Assembly: GCF_002294995.1 (NCBI RefSeq)
Contig: NZ_NSGF01000004.1
Span: forward strand, 305,124 to 369,123
Origin: Mesorhizobium sp. WSM3860
GTDB lineage: Bacteria; Pseudomonadota; Alphaproteobacteria; Rhizobiales; Rhizobiaceae
Length of the DNA: 64,000 bases
Direction: 5' to 3'
Within the stretch, counting starts at the first letter, position 1, and the number at the start of each line of letters is the position of its first letter. Below the pieces are notes generated by a model, which worked only from the letters and a program-made list of their open reading frames with translations, was not told the origin of the DNA and searched no databases. Position numbers and translations under genes: made by a program. Shown in pieces: positions 27,165 to 36,303 of this stretch.

Positions 27165-28331
27165 ATGCTCATGGAAACAGCTGCAGCGTCCGACCGGTTC
27201 GTCGCTTCCTTGCCGGTGTTCGCAAAGTTCGAAAGCGTTGCCGATATCGACAACTATCGGCCACTCCCGGATGGCTGGGCGCTGGCCACCGCCGACATCG
27301 TCGGCTCGACCAAGGCGATCGGGGCTGGGCGCTATAAAACCGTCAATATGGCCGGCGCCAGCGTCATTTCGGCGCTGCTCAATGCGCTCGGTCGGCAAGA
27401 TCTTCCCTTTGTCTTCGGCGGCGACGGCGCGCTCGTGGCGTTTCCGAGCTCGGCGCTGGAGATCACGCGCAACACGCTGGCGGCTGTCCAGAGATGGGTG
27501 GCGGACGAGTTGGCTCTGACCCTGCGTGCCGCAATCGTGCCGATAGAGGATATAAGAGCGCAAGGCCTCGACGTTCGGGTGGCGAGGTTCCGGGCCTCCG
27601 AAGCGGTGTTCTATGCCATGTTCGCCGGCGGCGGCGGCAGTTGGGCGGAAGCCGAGATGAAAGCGGGGCGCTACCTGATCGATCCTGCGCCGGCCAACGC
27701 GCGGCCGGATCTGACCGGTCTCTCCTGCCGCTGGAGCCCGATCGAAGCCCGGCATGGCGAAATCGTCTCGATCATAGCCATTCCGGGGGCCTCGCGCGAT
27801 ACGCGCGGTTTTCAGGTGCTGGCTTCCGACATCATCGCCCTTGTCGGCCGACAGGAGCGCGATGGCCATCCGGTGCCGGTGAACGGGCCGGCCTACGGTT
27901 TTTCGTCAGCCGGCCTCGATCTCGAGGCCCGGGCCGTCGCGCCGGCGGGAAGGCGGTGGTTGTCGAAGCTGTGGATAGTGTTCCTGCTGACGCTTGCGGC
28001 TGTCACCGATCGATATGGCTGGACGATCGGGAGGTTCGATCCGAAGATCTACAAACGCGACGTGGCCAGCAATTCGGATTTCCGGAAGTTCGATGACGGC
28101 TTGAAGATGACCATCGACGTTGATGCGGATTTGTTGCAACGGATCGAGAACCGGCTGCAGCAGGCGGAAGAGGCGGGCATTTGCAACTATGGCCTGCACC
28201 GCCAGCAATCGGCCTTGATGACGTGCCTCGTCGCTTCGCCGCTGCAGCGCGATCACGTTCATTTCATCGACGGCGCCGCCGGCGGCTATGCGATGGCTGC
28301 CGCAAGCCTGAAGGCGAAGGTGTCGGCCTAA
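27165..28331 (+). CDS. DUF3095 family protein, nucleotide-cyclase-like
   Basis: A 388-residue protein of the DUF3095 family. Two motifs look like the metal-binding aspartates of class III cyclases: TADIVGST (Asp44) and FVFGGDGALVAF (Asp87). The base-specifying Lys is absent and the usual Asn/Arg transition-state pair is not seen, so the reaction cannot be assumed. The C-terminal part (~220-388) is specific to the family. ATG codons at 27165 and 27171 are both possible. It is divergent from the GT4 gene and upstream of the nucleotide-sugar dehydrogenase, within a locus that has a cNMP receptor. Confidence 0.75.
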   Translation: MLMETAAASDRFVASLPVFAKFESVADIDNYRPLPDGWALATADIVGSTKAIGAGRYKTVNMAGASVISALLNALGRQDLPFVFGGDGALVAFPSSALEITRNTLAAVQRWVADELALTLRAAIVPIEDIRAQGLDVRVARFRASEAVFYAMFAGGGGSWAEAEMKAGRYLIDPAPANARPDLTGLSCRWSPIEARHGEIVSIIAIPGASRDTRGFQVLASDIIALVGRQERDGHPVPVNGPAYGFSSAGLDLEARAVAPAGRRWLSKLWIVFLLTLAAVTDRYGWTIGRFDPKIYKRDVASNSDFRKFDDGLKMTIDVDADLLQRIENRLQQAEEAGICNYGLHRQQSALMTCLVASPLQRDHVHFIDGAAGGYAMAAASLKAKVSA

Positions 28332-28438
28332 CGACGGCTTGCGGAGATCCACTTTCCGCAATATGCCTCGGGTTGTTGGGCCCACGTGAGCCTCGCCGTG
28401 GAAGCGGGCAGTCTGTCCACATTGAGGAAAACAGATTT

Positions 28439-29782
28439 TTGGACGCCTCACCATCGACATATGACCGTCTGCTGAACCGGATTTCGATGCGCACCGCGCA
28501 AGTCGGGGTGATCGGACTGGGGTATGTCGGATTGCCCCTCGCGGTCGCGGTAGCACGCGCCGGCTTCCCGGTTTTCGGCTTCGACATCGAAGCCCAGAAG
28601 GTCGAGAAGCTGAACAGCGGCCAATCCTACATTGAGGCGGTGACGTCCACTGCCCTTGCCGTCGAGGTGGCGAGCGGACGGTTTCGCGCCACTGCGGATT
28701 TTGCCGAACTGGCCGCCTGCGATGTCATCATCATCTGCGTTCCGACGCCGCTGACGAAAAACCGCGAGCCGGACCTCTCCTTTGTCAGGAACACGGCAGG
28801 CACCATCGCGAAGCATCTGCGTCTCGGCCAACTGGTCGTGCTGGAGTCGACCACCTATCCCGGCACCACCGACGACGTGATCAAGCCCATCCTGGAACAA
28901 ACCGGCCTGCAGTCGAAGATAGACTTCTTCCTCGGCTTCTCGCCCGAACGCGAGGATCCCGGCAACCGCAGCTTTGAAGTCGCGACGATCCCCAAGGTCG
29001 TGGCAGGCGACGGCATTGAAGCGGCGGCGCTCGTGAAGGCCTTCTACCAGGGCGTGGTCAAGACCGTCGTTCCGGTTTCCACCACAGCGACGGCCGAGGC
29101 GGTCAAGCTGACGGAAAACATCTTCCGCTCGGTCAACATAGCCCTGGTCAACGAGTTGAAGGTCGTGCTCGGGGCGATGGGCATCGACATCTGGGAGGTG
29201 ATCGAGGCGGCAAAGAGCAAGCCCTTCGGGTACATGCCTTTCTATCCTGGGCCCGGACTTGGCGGGCACTGCGTCCCGATCGATCCGTTCTACCTGACGT
29301 GGAAGGCGCGCGAATACGAACTGCCGACCCGCTTCATCGAACTGGCGGCAGAGATCAACACGGCTATGCCGCGTCATGTGGTCGATGAACTGGCGAGGGC
29401 GCTGGACCGGCATTGCGGCAAGGCGCTCAGCCGCTCGCGCATTCTCATCATTGGGCTCGCCTATAAGAAGAATGTGCCGGACATCCGCGAGAGCCCTTCA
29501 TTGCGGCTCATTGAACTCATCGAGGAATGGGGCGGCAAGGCGGAATTCCACGATCCGCACGTTAGAGAAATACCGACGACACGGGAGCATATGGCGATCA
29601 AGGGGCGTCGGTCTGTCGAATTGAGCGAGGGAGCATTGAAGAGTTTCGATGCGGTCGTCGTTGCAACCGACCACGACGCGATCGACTATCAGGCGATCGC
29701 CGATCACGCCCTTCTGATCGTCGACACGCGCAACGTTTTTGGTCGCCTCGGGCTAGCCCGAGAGACGGTGGTGAAGGCCTGA
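28439..29782 (+). CDS. Nucleotide-sugar dehydrogenase (UDP-N-acetylglucosamine/UDP-glucose 6-dehydrogenase type)
   Basis: A 447-residue NAD-dependent enzyme oxidising a UDP-hexose to the uronic acid. The NAD motif GLGYVG is at residues 26-31, CVPTPL at 100-105, ESTTYPGTT at 136-144, and the catalytic Cys278 in GPGLGGHCVPIDPFYLTWK (TWKARE extension typical of the WbpA/TviB group). The start is taken as the TTG at 28439 because GAGGAA lies nine bases upstream; the downstream ATG would remove conserved residues. It would provide a uronate donor for the glycosyltransferases of this locus. Confidence 0.92.
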   Translation: MDASPSTYDRLLNRISMRTAQVGVIGLGYVGLPLAVAVARAGFPVFGFDIEAQKVEKLNSGQSYIEAVTSTALAVEVASGRFRATADFAELAACDVIIICVPTPLTKNREPDLSFVRNTAGTIAKHLRLGQLVVLESTTYPGTTDDVIKPILEQTGLQSKIDFFLGFSPEREDPGNRSFEVATIPKVVAGDGIEAAALVKAFYQGVVKTVVPVSTTATAEAVKLTENIFRSVNIALVNELKVVLGAMGIDIWEVIEAAKSKPFGYMPFYPGPGLGGHCVPIDPFYLTWKAREYELPTRFIELAAEINTAMPRHVVDELARALDRHCGKALSRSRILIIGLAYKKNVPDIRESPSLRLIELIEEWGGKAEFHDPHVREIPTTREHMAIKGRRSVELSEGALKSFDAVVVATDHDAIDYQAIADHALLIVDTRNVFGRLGLARETVVKA

Positions 29783-30027
29783 CGGCGGTCTCGATGTCAG
29801 GATCGTGGTTGCACTCGGCCGGCAGCGTCGACACATAATGCCCGAGGCGATAGACAGTTACGCCTGCCGCTCGCCCGCAAGAACAGCCAGTCGAGAAGTT
29901 CTTCGCCGGCTTTTGCCACCGGAGCGGCTTCATTGACTTCGAGGATCTTCTTCTGTGGGTCGTTGGCGGACTGTGTTGTGGGCGGATCAAAGGACAATGC
30001 CTCGTCTTCGAGGGGTTTCGAGATAGC

Positions 30028-31368
30028 ATGAGCACAACGCAAGCGGAAATTTCCACCATTCTCATGGATAAGGTAGCCGATTGGCTGAACCAGTCGGTGC
30101 TTGCCGGCAACGACCTGGAAACACTGGTAAAAGGCTTTTGCGAACGGCTGGCTGCTGCCGGCCTGCCGCTGAAGCGGGTGCATTTGAGCTTTTCGATGCT
30201 TCATCCGCTTTATGATGCGCTTGGCTTCACCTGGGTTCGCGGCCGGGGCTTAGAAGTAGAAAGCTTCCGCAATGAGCCCGGAGCGCCGTCTGACAGATTC
30301 CTGACGAGCCCCTACTACCATCTGCTCAGCAACAAGCTCGACCATCTTCGACGCCGGCTCGACCCGTCGCTGCCGTCGGAGTTTCCTGTTTTCGATGATC
30401 TCAGGCTTATGGGCGTCACCGACTATATGGCTTTCGTGCATTCCTTCAACGGCAACACCAGTCAGGGCATGATGGGATCCTGGTCTACCGACGGTGCCGC
30501 AGGCTTCAGCGACAGCATGATTTCGGCGCTGCTGCGCATCCAGAACCATCTCGCTATGGCAACCAAGATGGCGGTGCTCACCAAGCTCGCCGACAACATG
30601 ATGACCACTTATCTTGGTGGCGACGCCGGCAGGCGCGTGCTTGACGGTCAGATCAAGCGCGGCGAGGGCGATACAATCCGGGCCGCGCTGGTCATGGGCG
30701 ACATGCGTGGGTCGTCACGGCTTGCAGAAACGTCAGGCCGTGAAATCTATATCGATACGCTGAATCAGTTTTTCGACGCCGTTGCTGCACCTTTCAATCG
30801 CAAGGGTGGGCAGATCATGAGTTTCATCGGGGATGGCTTCATCGCCGTCTACCCTTGCGAAAGGCACCGCTCGCAGTCCGAAATCGCCTGCCAGGCTGCC
30901 CTGGCGGCAGCGCGCAGCGCCACAGCGCGCATGACGGATCTCAATCTGCGCAGGAAGGAAAAGGGGTTAGCCGACATAAAATTTGGTATCGGTCTACATG
31001 TCGGCAATGTGATGTTCGGCAATGTCGGGCTTACCGACCGGCTCACATTCTCTGTCTTCGGCTCGGCTGTAAACGAGGTCCAGCGTCTCCAGATATTGAC
31101 CAAGAAATATCCGCACAGCGTTCTCGCCAGCAAGGACTTCGCCAGCTATTGCGGCGCCAGCAACTGGCTGACGCTCGGCAGCGAGGAACTGGCTGGCATC
31201 AAGCAGAAGCTGACGGTGCTTTCACCCGATCTGTCGGGTGCTCTGGCAGTCGATGAAGACGCTGCGCTGGAGCCGATTTATGACCGAAGATCGGACGCCG
31301 AGCAGGTCATGTTGCTTCACCGCGATGCCGCGCGGCTGTCGGCGGGCGACCCGAGCAAGCTCCAGTAA
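30028..31368 (+). CDS. Class III nucleotide cyclase with variant base-specifying site
   Basis: A 446-residue soluble protein. Residues ~10-185 form an N-terminal sensor-like domain found in front of many rhizobial cyclases; ~215-400 form the cyclase domain. Asp225 (MGDMRGSS) and Asp269 (SFIGDGFIAV) would bind the metals. Where adenylate cyclases have Lys before FIGDG, this protein has Ser265 (IMSFIGDG), and the second specifying position is Ser in VFGSAVNEVQR; the catalytic Asn and Arg of that segment remain. Substrate preference is therefore uncertain. It ends the cyclic-nucleotide/glycan locus, 245 bp after the dehydrogenase. Confidence 0.8.
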   Translation: MSTTQAEISTILMDKVADWLNQSVLAGNDLETLVKGFCERLAAAGLPLKRVHLSFSMLHPLYDALGFTWVRGRGLEVESFRNEPGAPSDRFLTSPYYHLLSNKLDHLRRRLDPSLPSEFPVFDDLRLMGVTDYMAFVHSFNGNTSQGMMGSWSTDGAAGFSDSMISALLRIQNHLAMATKMAVLTKLADNMMTTYLGGDAGRRVLDGQIKRGEGDTIRAALVMGDMRGSSRLAETSGREIYIDTLNQFFDAVAAPFNRKGGQIMSFIGDGFIAVYPCERHRSQSEIACQAALAAARSATARMTDLNLRRKEKGLADIKFGIGLHVGNVMFGNVGLTDRLTFSVFGSAVNEVQRLQILTKKYPHSVLASKDFASYCGASNWLTLGSEELAGIKQKLTVLSPDLSGALAVDEDAALEPIYDRRSDAEQVMLLHRDAARLSAGDPSKLQ

Positions 31369-31511
31369 TCGCCATGATCTGATCCGAAGGCGTCAGGTAG
31401 ACAGTCCAGTCGCCGGTTCCGCCGCTGGCGACCGTTCCGAATCCAAGTTGCTCTAGGCTGGCAATGCGCTAGTCTCGCTTTCCGAACCTGCCAGATTGGG
31501 GCTGGTGTGGA

Positions 31512-33407
31512 ATGAATTCGGGTGTTGATCTGCTGCGGATCGAGGATGTTGGCATCTCTTTTGCCATCATCGGGGGACCGTTGCATGCCGTCAGGCGCGC
31601 AAATCTTCGCGTCCTGCCCGGCAAGGTTACCGCGCTTGTGGGCGAGTCCGGCTCCGGAAAATCGGTTCTCAGCCAGGCAGTGATGGGCATTTTGCCGGCA
31701 TCGGCCCATGTTCGCGGCCGTATCCTGTTCTCCGATCCTGAAAGGCCCGGCACGACGCAGGATATCCTGAAGATGCCGCGTGACGGACCCGAAATCCGGG
31801 CATTGAGGGGCAGCCGCATCGGCAAGATCTTTCAGGAGCCGATGACATCGCTGTCGCCGCTGCACACGATCGGCAACCAGGTCAGCGAATCCTTGCAGAT
31901 TCATACCCCCATGGCTCGAGCGGAGCGCAAGGCGCGGACCGAGGAAATGCTCGGTCTTGTCGGCTTTCCGAATGCCAAGCGCGCCTATGATATGTATCCC
32001 TTCGAGCTTTCAGGAGGATTGCGTCAGCGCGCCATGATCGCCATGGCGCTTATCTGCCGGCCCGCTCTGTTGATCGCCGACGAGCCGACGACGGCGTTGG
32101 ACGTCACCATCCAGGCGCAAATCCTACATTTGCTGCGCGGGCTTCAGACCAAGCTGAACATGGCGATGCTACTGATCACCCACGACCTCGGCGTGGTCGC
32201 CAATGTCGCCGACGAGGTGGTGGTCATGTACCATGGCGAGATCATGGAAGCGGGACCTGTCGAGGCGATATTCCGCCGACCAGGTCACCCTTACCTGAAG
32301 GGCCTGATGGCAGCCGTTCCGCATTTCGACCTGAAGCCTGGCGAGAGGCTAAAGGCGCTGCGCGAGGTGCCGGTGAACGTCGAGAACCTGCTCGGCAAGC
32401 AGACGGCGCTGCCGTCGAAGGGGCCTGACGATATCCTGCTGTCGGTCAGGGATCTGAAAAAGACCTTCACAATCCGCAAGTCCGGGTTGTTCGGCGGGGA
32501 TCATCAAACCACCGTTCGTGCCGTGGACGGCGTGAGCTTCGATATCAGGCGGGGTGAGTGCCTGGGGCTGGTCGGCGAAAGCGGCTCCGGCAAAACCACG
32601 GTCAGCAAGATCCTTATGCGGGCTATCACCCCTAGCGGCGGCTCTGTGACGTTCAACGGCCGCGATGGAGCGATCGACGTCTTGCAAGGCGAGGGAGACG
32701 CCCTGCGCATGCTGCGCGCGAAAATCCAGATGGTCTTCCAGGATCCAGTTTCATCGCTGTCACCTCGCATGACGGTGGAGAACATCCTGAGCGAGCCGCT
32801 GGAGATCCATCAACGCGGCGATGCCGCGTCCCGACTCGCCACGGTCAAGAGCTTGATGCAGGCGATCGGGCTCGATCCGCGCTTCATCAAGCGTTATCCG
32901 CACAGTTTCTCCGGCGGGCAGCGTCAGCGTATCGGCATCGCGCGCGCGTTGGCGCTGGGCCCCGAACTGCTGATCTGCGACGAGCCGGTTTCGGCGCTCG
33001 ATGTCTCCGTCCAGGCGCAGATCCTGAACCTTCTGAAGGACCTGCAGAAGGAACTGGGCCTGACCTACCTGTTCATATCGCACAACCTGGCGGTGGTGGA
33101 CTACATGGCAGACCGCATCGCGGTGATGTGCGGCGGACGTATCGTCGAGCTTGCGCCGCGCGAGACTCTGCTGAGGAAACCGATCCACCCCTACACACGC
33201 TCACTCGTCGCCGCGGTACCTTTCCCCGATCTCGACAGGCCGATGGATTTCAAGACGCTGAAGCTCAGCGGCGCTTCCGACACCAGGGCATGGGGACCGC
33301 AATTCCGGGACGACGGCGACGCGGATGAACTGTCGCCGCTCGATCTTGGTGACGGCCACCTCGTGCTGGCCCGACGTTCGGCCGATGTCAGCGAGCTACG
33401 CCATTGA
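31512..33407 (+). CDS. Peptide-type ABC importer ATPase, two fused NBDs (DppD-DppF/YejF-like)
   Basis: A 631-residue protein with two complete nucleotide-binding domains. Domain 1 has [14 protein letters not shown], a signature [15 protein letters not shown] and [12 protein letters not shown]; domain 2 has [27 protein letters not shown] and [12 protein letters not shown]. Both ATP sites are intact. Each domain ends in the oligopeptide-type C-terminal extension ([12 protein letters not shown] and [12 protein letters not shown]). It leads a four-gene operon for a binding-protein-dependent importer of peptides or similar solutes. Its stop overlaps the next gene by four bases. Confidence 0.93.
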   Translation: MNSGVDLLRIEDVGISFAIIGGPLHAVRRANLRVLPGKVTALVGESGSGKSVLSQAVMGILPASAHVRGRILFSDPERPGTTQDILKMPRDGPEIRALRGSRIGKIFQEPMTSLSPLHTIGNQVSESLQIHTPMARAERKARTEEMLGLVGFPNAKRAYDMYPFELSGGLRQRAMIAMALICRPALLIADEPTTALDVTIQAQILHLLRGLQTKLNMAMLLITHDLGVVANVADEVVVMYHGEIMEAGPVEAIFRRPGHPYLKGLMAAVPHFDLKPGERLKALREVPVNVENLLGKQTALPSKGPDDILLSVRDLKKTFTIRKSGLFGGDHQTTVRAVDGVSFDIRRGECLGLVGESGSGKTTVSKILMRAITPSGGSVTFNGRDGAIDVLQGEGDALRMLRAKIQMVFQDPVSSLSPRMTVENILSEPLEIHQRGDAASRLATVKSLMQAIGLDPRFIKRYPHSFSGGQRQRIGIARALALGPELLICDEPVSALDVSVQAQILNLLKDLQKELGLTYLFISHNLAVVDYMADRIAVMCGGRIVELAPRETLLRKPIHPYTRSLVAAVPFPDLDRPMDFKTLKLSGASDTRAWGPQFRDDGDADELSPLDLGDGHLVLARRSADVSELRH

Positions 33408-35302
33408 TCAGCCGGCGCACCGTCCTTGGACTGATGGCTTCGGCGTTTGTGCCGAGCACGTTGCGCGCAGGCGATCTGGAGCCGGAATTTCTTCAGCCGC
33501 TGCTGAAGGCCCTGGCGCTGCCGGTGCTCTCCGAGCGCTTGCCCAAGAGCCCGCGCGTGTTGAATCTCGCTGCGATAGGGCGGCAGCCCGGCCAGTATGG
33601 CGGCACGCTGCGCACGATCATCGGCAGTCAGAAAGATATCCGGATGATGACGATCTACGGATATGCTCGCCTGGTCGGCTATGACGAAAAGCTTAACTTG
33701 CAACCCGACATTCTTGAAAGTTTCGACGTAGCAGACGATCGCGTCTTCACTTTCAAGATACGGGAAGGACATAAATGGTCTGACGGTAGCCTGCTGACGC
33801 CGGAGGATTTTCGCTATTGCTGGGAAGATGTCTGGCTGAACGATGAACTTTCGCAAGGCGGGCTCGCCCCGGCCCTGCTGGCCGACGGCAAGCCGCCACG
33901 CTTCGAGATCGTCGATGCGTTGACGGTCCGTTATAGTTGGGATGCGCCAAATCCCGACTTCCTGCCCAAGCTCGCAGCTGCTTCGCCGCTATCGCTTGTT
34001 CTGCCTGCCGCCTATCTCAAGCAGTTCCACAAGAAATACCAGGATCCATTTCGGCTCGCCGGCCTGATGGAGGAGAACAGGGCCAAGAAATGGACGCTCC
34101 TGCATATCCGCATGTCGCGGCAGTATCGCCCGGAGAACCCGGAACTGCCGACGCTCGATCCCTGGCGGAACCGAACCAAACCGCCGGCTGAGCAGTTCGT
34201 CTTCGAGCGGAATCCGTTCTTTCATCGCATAGACGAGAATGGCCGGCAACTGCCCTATGTTGACCGGATTGTCATGAATGTCAGCTCGTCGGCGATCATT
34301 TCCGCCAAGACCGGCGCGGGCGAGAGCGACCTGCAATGCATGGGAATTGATTTCAGCGATTACTCCTTCCTGAAGGACGCGGAGAAACGCTACCCCGTCA
34401 AGATGCATCTCTGGAAACGCACACAGGGTTCGCGACTGGCACTGCTGCCCAATCTGAATTGTGCCGACCAGGTCTGGCGTGGCCTTTTTCGCGACGTGCG
34501 CGTGCGTCGTGCACTTTCGCTCGCTGTGCACAGGCGCGAGATCAATATGGCCGTGTTCTATGGACTGGCGCAGGAAAGTGCCGATACGGTCCTGCCGGAG
34601 AGCCCGCTCTACCGGCCCGAATTCGCGAAAGCCTGGGTCACCCACGATCCTGATCAGGCCAATGCCCTGCTCGACGAGGTTGGGCTTCAAACGCGTGACG
34701 ATGACGGCCTGCGGATACTTCCCGATGGACGCCCGGCGCAAATCGTGGTGGAAACGGCCGGCGAAAGCACGCTGGAAACCGATGCGCTCGAGCTCATCAC
34801 TGATCACTGGCGCCAAATCGGTATCGCCCTGTTCATCCGGACTTCGCAGCGCGACATCTTCCGCAGTCGCGCGCTTGGCGGCCAGATCATGATGTCGATG
34901 TGGTCGGGCATCGACAATGGGGTGCCGACCGCCGACATGAACCCGTACCAGTTGGCCCCCACCATTGACGACCAACTGCAATGGCCGCTCTGGGGTGCTC
35001 ACTACTTGTCTCATGGCAGGCTCGGCGAGGCGCCCGATCTTCCGCCTGTGGTCGAGTTGATGACCTTACTCAAGCGCTGGAACGCATCGACCGAAGCCAC
35101 GGAGCGCGCTGAAATCTGGAATTCAATGCTGTCGATCTACACCGATCAGGTGTTTTCGATCGGCACGGTGAACGGAACATATCAGCCGGTTCTGGCATCC
35201 TCGCGGCTGCGCAATCTGCCTGACAAGGCGCTCTACGGCTACGACCCGACCGCCTATTTCGGTGTCTACATGCCGGATACATTCTGGCTTGGAGAGTCCT
35301 GA
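33404..35302 (+). CDS. Periplasmic solute-binding protein of the peptide/SBP_bac_5 family
   Basis: A 632-residue protein starting at a TTG overlapping the ATPase stop (TTGA). The N-terminus [21 protein letters not shown] looks like a twin-arginine signal. The mature protein has the DppA-like architecture: FTFKIREGHKWSDGSLLTPEDF (in parts FKIREGHKWSDG and LLTPEDFRYCWED) and RVRRALSLAVHRREINMAVF. It is longer than DppA, as are the YejA-like proteins. Ligand unknown. Confidence 0.9.
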   Translation: MISRRTVLGLMASAFVPSTLRAGDLEPEFLQPLLKALALPVLSERLPKSPRVLNLAAIGRQPGQYGGTLRTIIGSQKDIRMMTIYGYARLVGYDEKLNLQPDILESFDVADDRVFTFKIREGHKWSDGSLLTPEDFRYCWEDVWLNDELSQGGLAPALLADGKPPRFEIVDALTVRYSWDAPNPDFLPKLAAASPLSLVLPAAYLKQFHKKYQDPFRLAGLMEENRAKKWTLLHIRMSRQYRPENPELPTLDPWRNRTKPPAEQFVFERNPFFHRIDENGRQLPYVDRIVMNVSSSAIISAKTGAGESDLQCMGIDFSDYSFLKDAEKRYPVKMHLWKRTQGSRLALLPNLNCADQVWRGLFRDVRVRRALSLAVHRREINMAVFYGLAQESADTVLPESPLYRPEFAKAWVTHDPDQANALLDEVGLQTRDDDGLRILPDGRPAQIVVETAGESTLETDALELITDHWRQIGIALFIRTSQRDIFRSRALGGQIMMSMWSGIDNGVPTADMNPYQLAPTIDDQLQWPLWGAHYLSHGRLGEAPDLPPVVELMTLLKRWNASTEATERAEIWNSMLSIYTDQVFSIGTVNGTYQPVLASSRLRNLPDKALYGYDPTAYFGVYMPDTFWLGES

Positions 35303-35304
35303 GC

Positions 35305-36303
35305 GTGCTTCGATATATTGTCTGGCGCCTCGCCGTAATGGTTCCAACGCTGCTGATCATATCGGCGCTTGTGTTCACGATCATCGAACTTCCCCCAGGC
35401 GACTATTTCGACAGCTATGTTGCCGAGCTTCGGGCTCAGGGCGAAGCGGTGGATTCCGATCGCATCGAGATGATGCGGAAGGACTATGGTTTCGACAAGC
35501 CGCCGGTCATTCGCTACTTCTACTGGGTCGGCGGGATGCTGCACGGCGATTTCGGCTATTCCTTCGAATATGAGCTGCCGGTTCGCGACGTGATCGGGGA
35601 CCGAATGTGGCTGACCGTGCTGGTTTCCTTCGTCACGATCCTCTTCACCTGGCTCATCGCCTTTCCGATCGGCATGTACTCCGCCACGCATCAATACAGC
35701 TGGGGCGACTACGGCCTGACCTTCTTCGGCCTTCTCGGCCTTGCAATCCCGAACTTCATGCTGGCGCTGATCCTGATGTATTTCGCCAACATCTGGTTCG
35801 GCACGTCCGTCGGCCATCTCATGGACCAGCAATATCTCGGCGAGCCGATGAGCTGGGCCAAGGCGAAGTCGATCCTCGCCCATCTCTGGATCCCGGTCTT
35901 GATTATCGGCACCGGGGGCACGGCAAGCATGATCCGGCGGCTGCGCGCCAATCTGCTCGATGAGCTTCACAAGCAATATGTCGTGACGGCGCGCGCCAAG
36001 GGCCTTCATCCCTTCAAGACCCTGGTCAAATATCCGCTGCGCATGGCACTCAATTTCTTCATCTCAGACATCGGCTCTATCCTGCCGGCCATCATATCCG
36101 GCGCCGAAATCACGGCGATCGTGCTGTCTTTGGAAACGACCGGGCCGATGCTGATCAAGGCGCTGCAAAGCCAGGACATGTACCTGGCCGGGTCGTTCCT
36201 GATGTTCCTCGCCTTCCTGACGGTCATCGGCGTGCTGATTTCCGATCTGGCGCTGGCACTGCTTGATCCGCGAATTCGTTTGCAGGGCGGCAGTACCAAA
36301 TGA
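35305..36303 (+). CDS. ABC importer permease, DppB/YejB type
   Basis: A 332-residue inner-membrane permease starting at GTG 35305. It shows the OppB-like opening YIVWRLAVMVPTLLIISALV and about six transmembrane helices. The EAA loop for ATPase contact is ARAKGLHPFKTLVKYPLRMA. It overlaps the second permease gene by four bases and belongs to the operon that starts with the fused ATPase. Confidence 0.93.
   Translation: MLRYIVWRLAVMVPTLLIISALVFTIIELPPGDYFDSYVAELRAQGEAVDSDRIEMMRKDYGFDKPPVIRYFYWVGGMLHGDFGYSFEYELPVRDVIGDRMWLTVLVSFVTILFTWLIAFPIGMYSATHQYSWGDYGLTFFGLLGLAIPNFMLALILMYFANIWFGTSVGHLMDQQYLGEPMSWAKAKSILAHLWIPVLIIGTGGTASMIRRLRANLLDELHKQYVVTARAKGLHPFKTLVKYPLRMALNFFISDIGSILPAIISGAEITAIVLSLETTGPMLIKALQSQDMYLAGSFLMFLAFLTVIGVLISDLALALLDPRIRLQGGSTK

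Noticed and set aside
29797..30204. 135-residue minus-strand frame in the gap before the 30 kb cyclase
   Set aside because: Its N-terminal half overlaps the cyclase gene antisense and the rest has no family resemblance.
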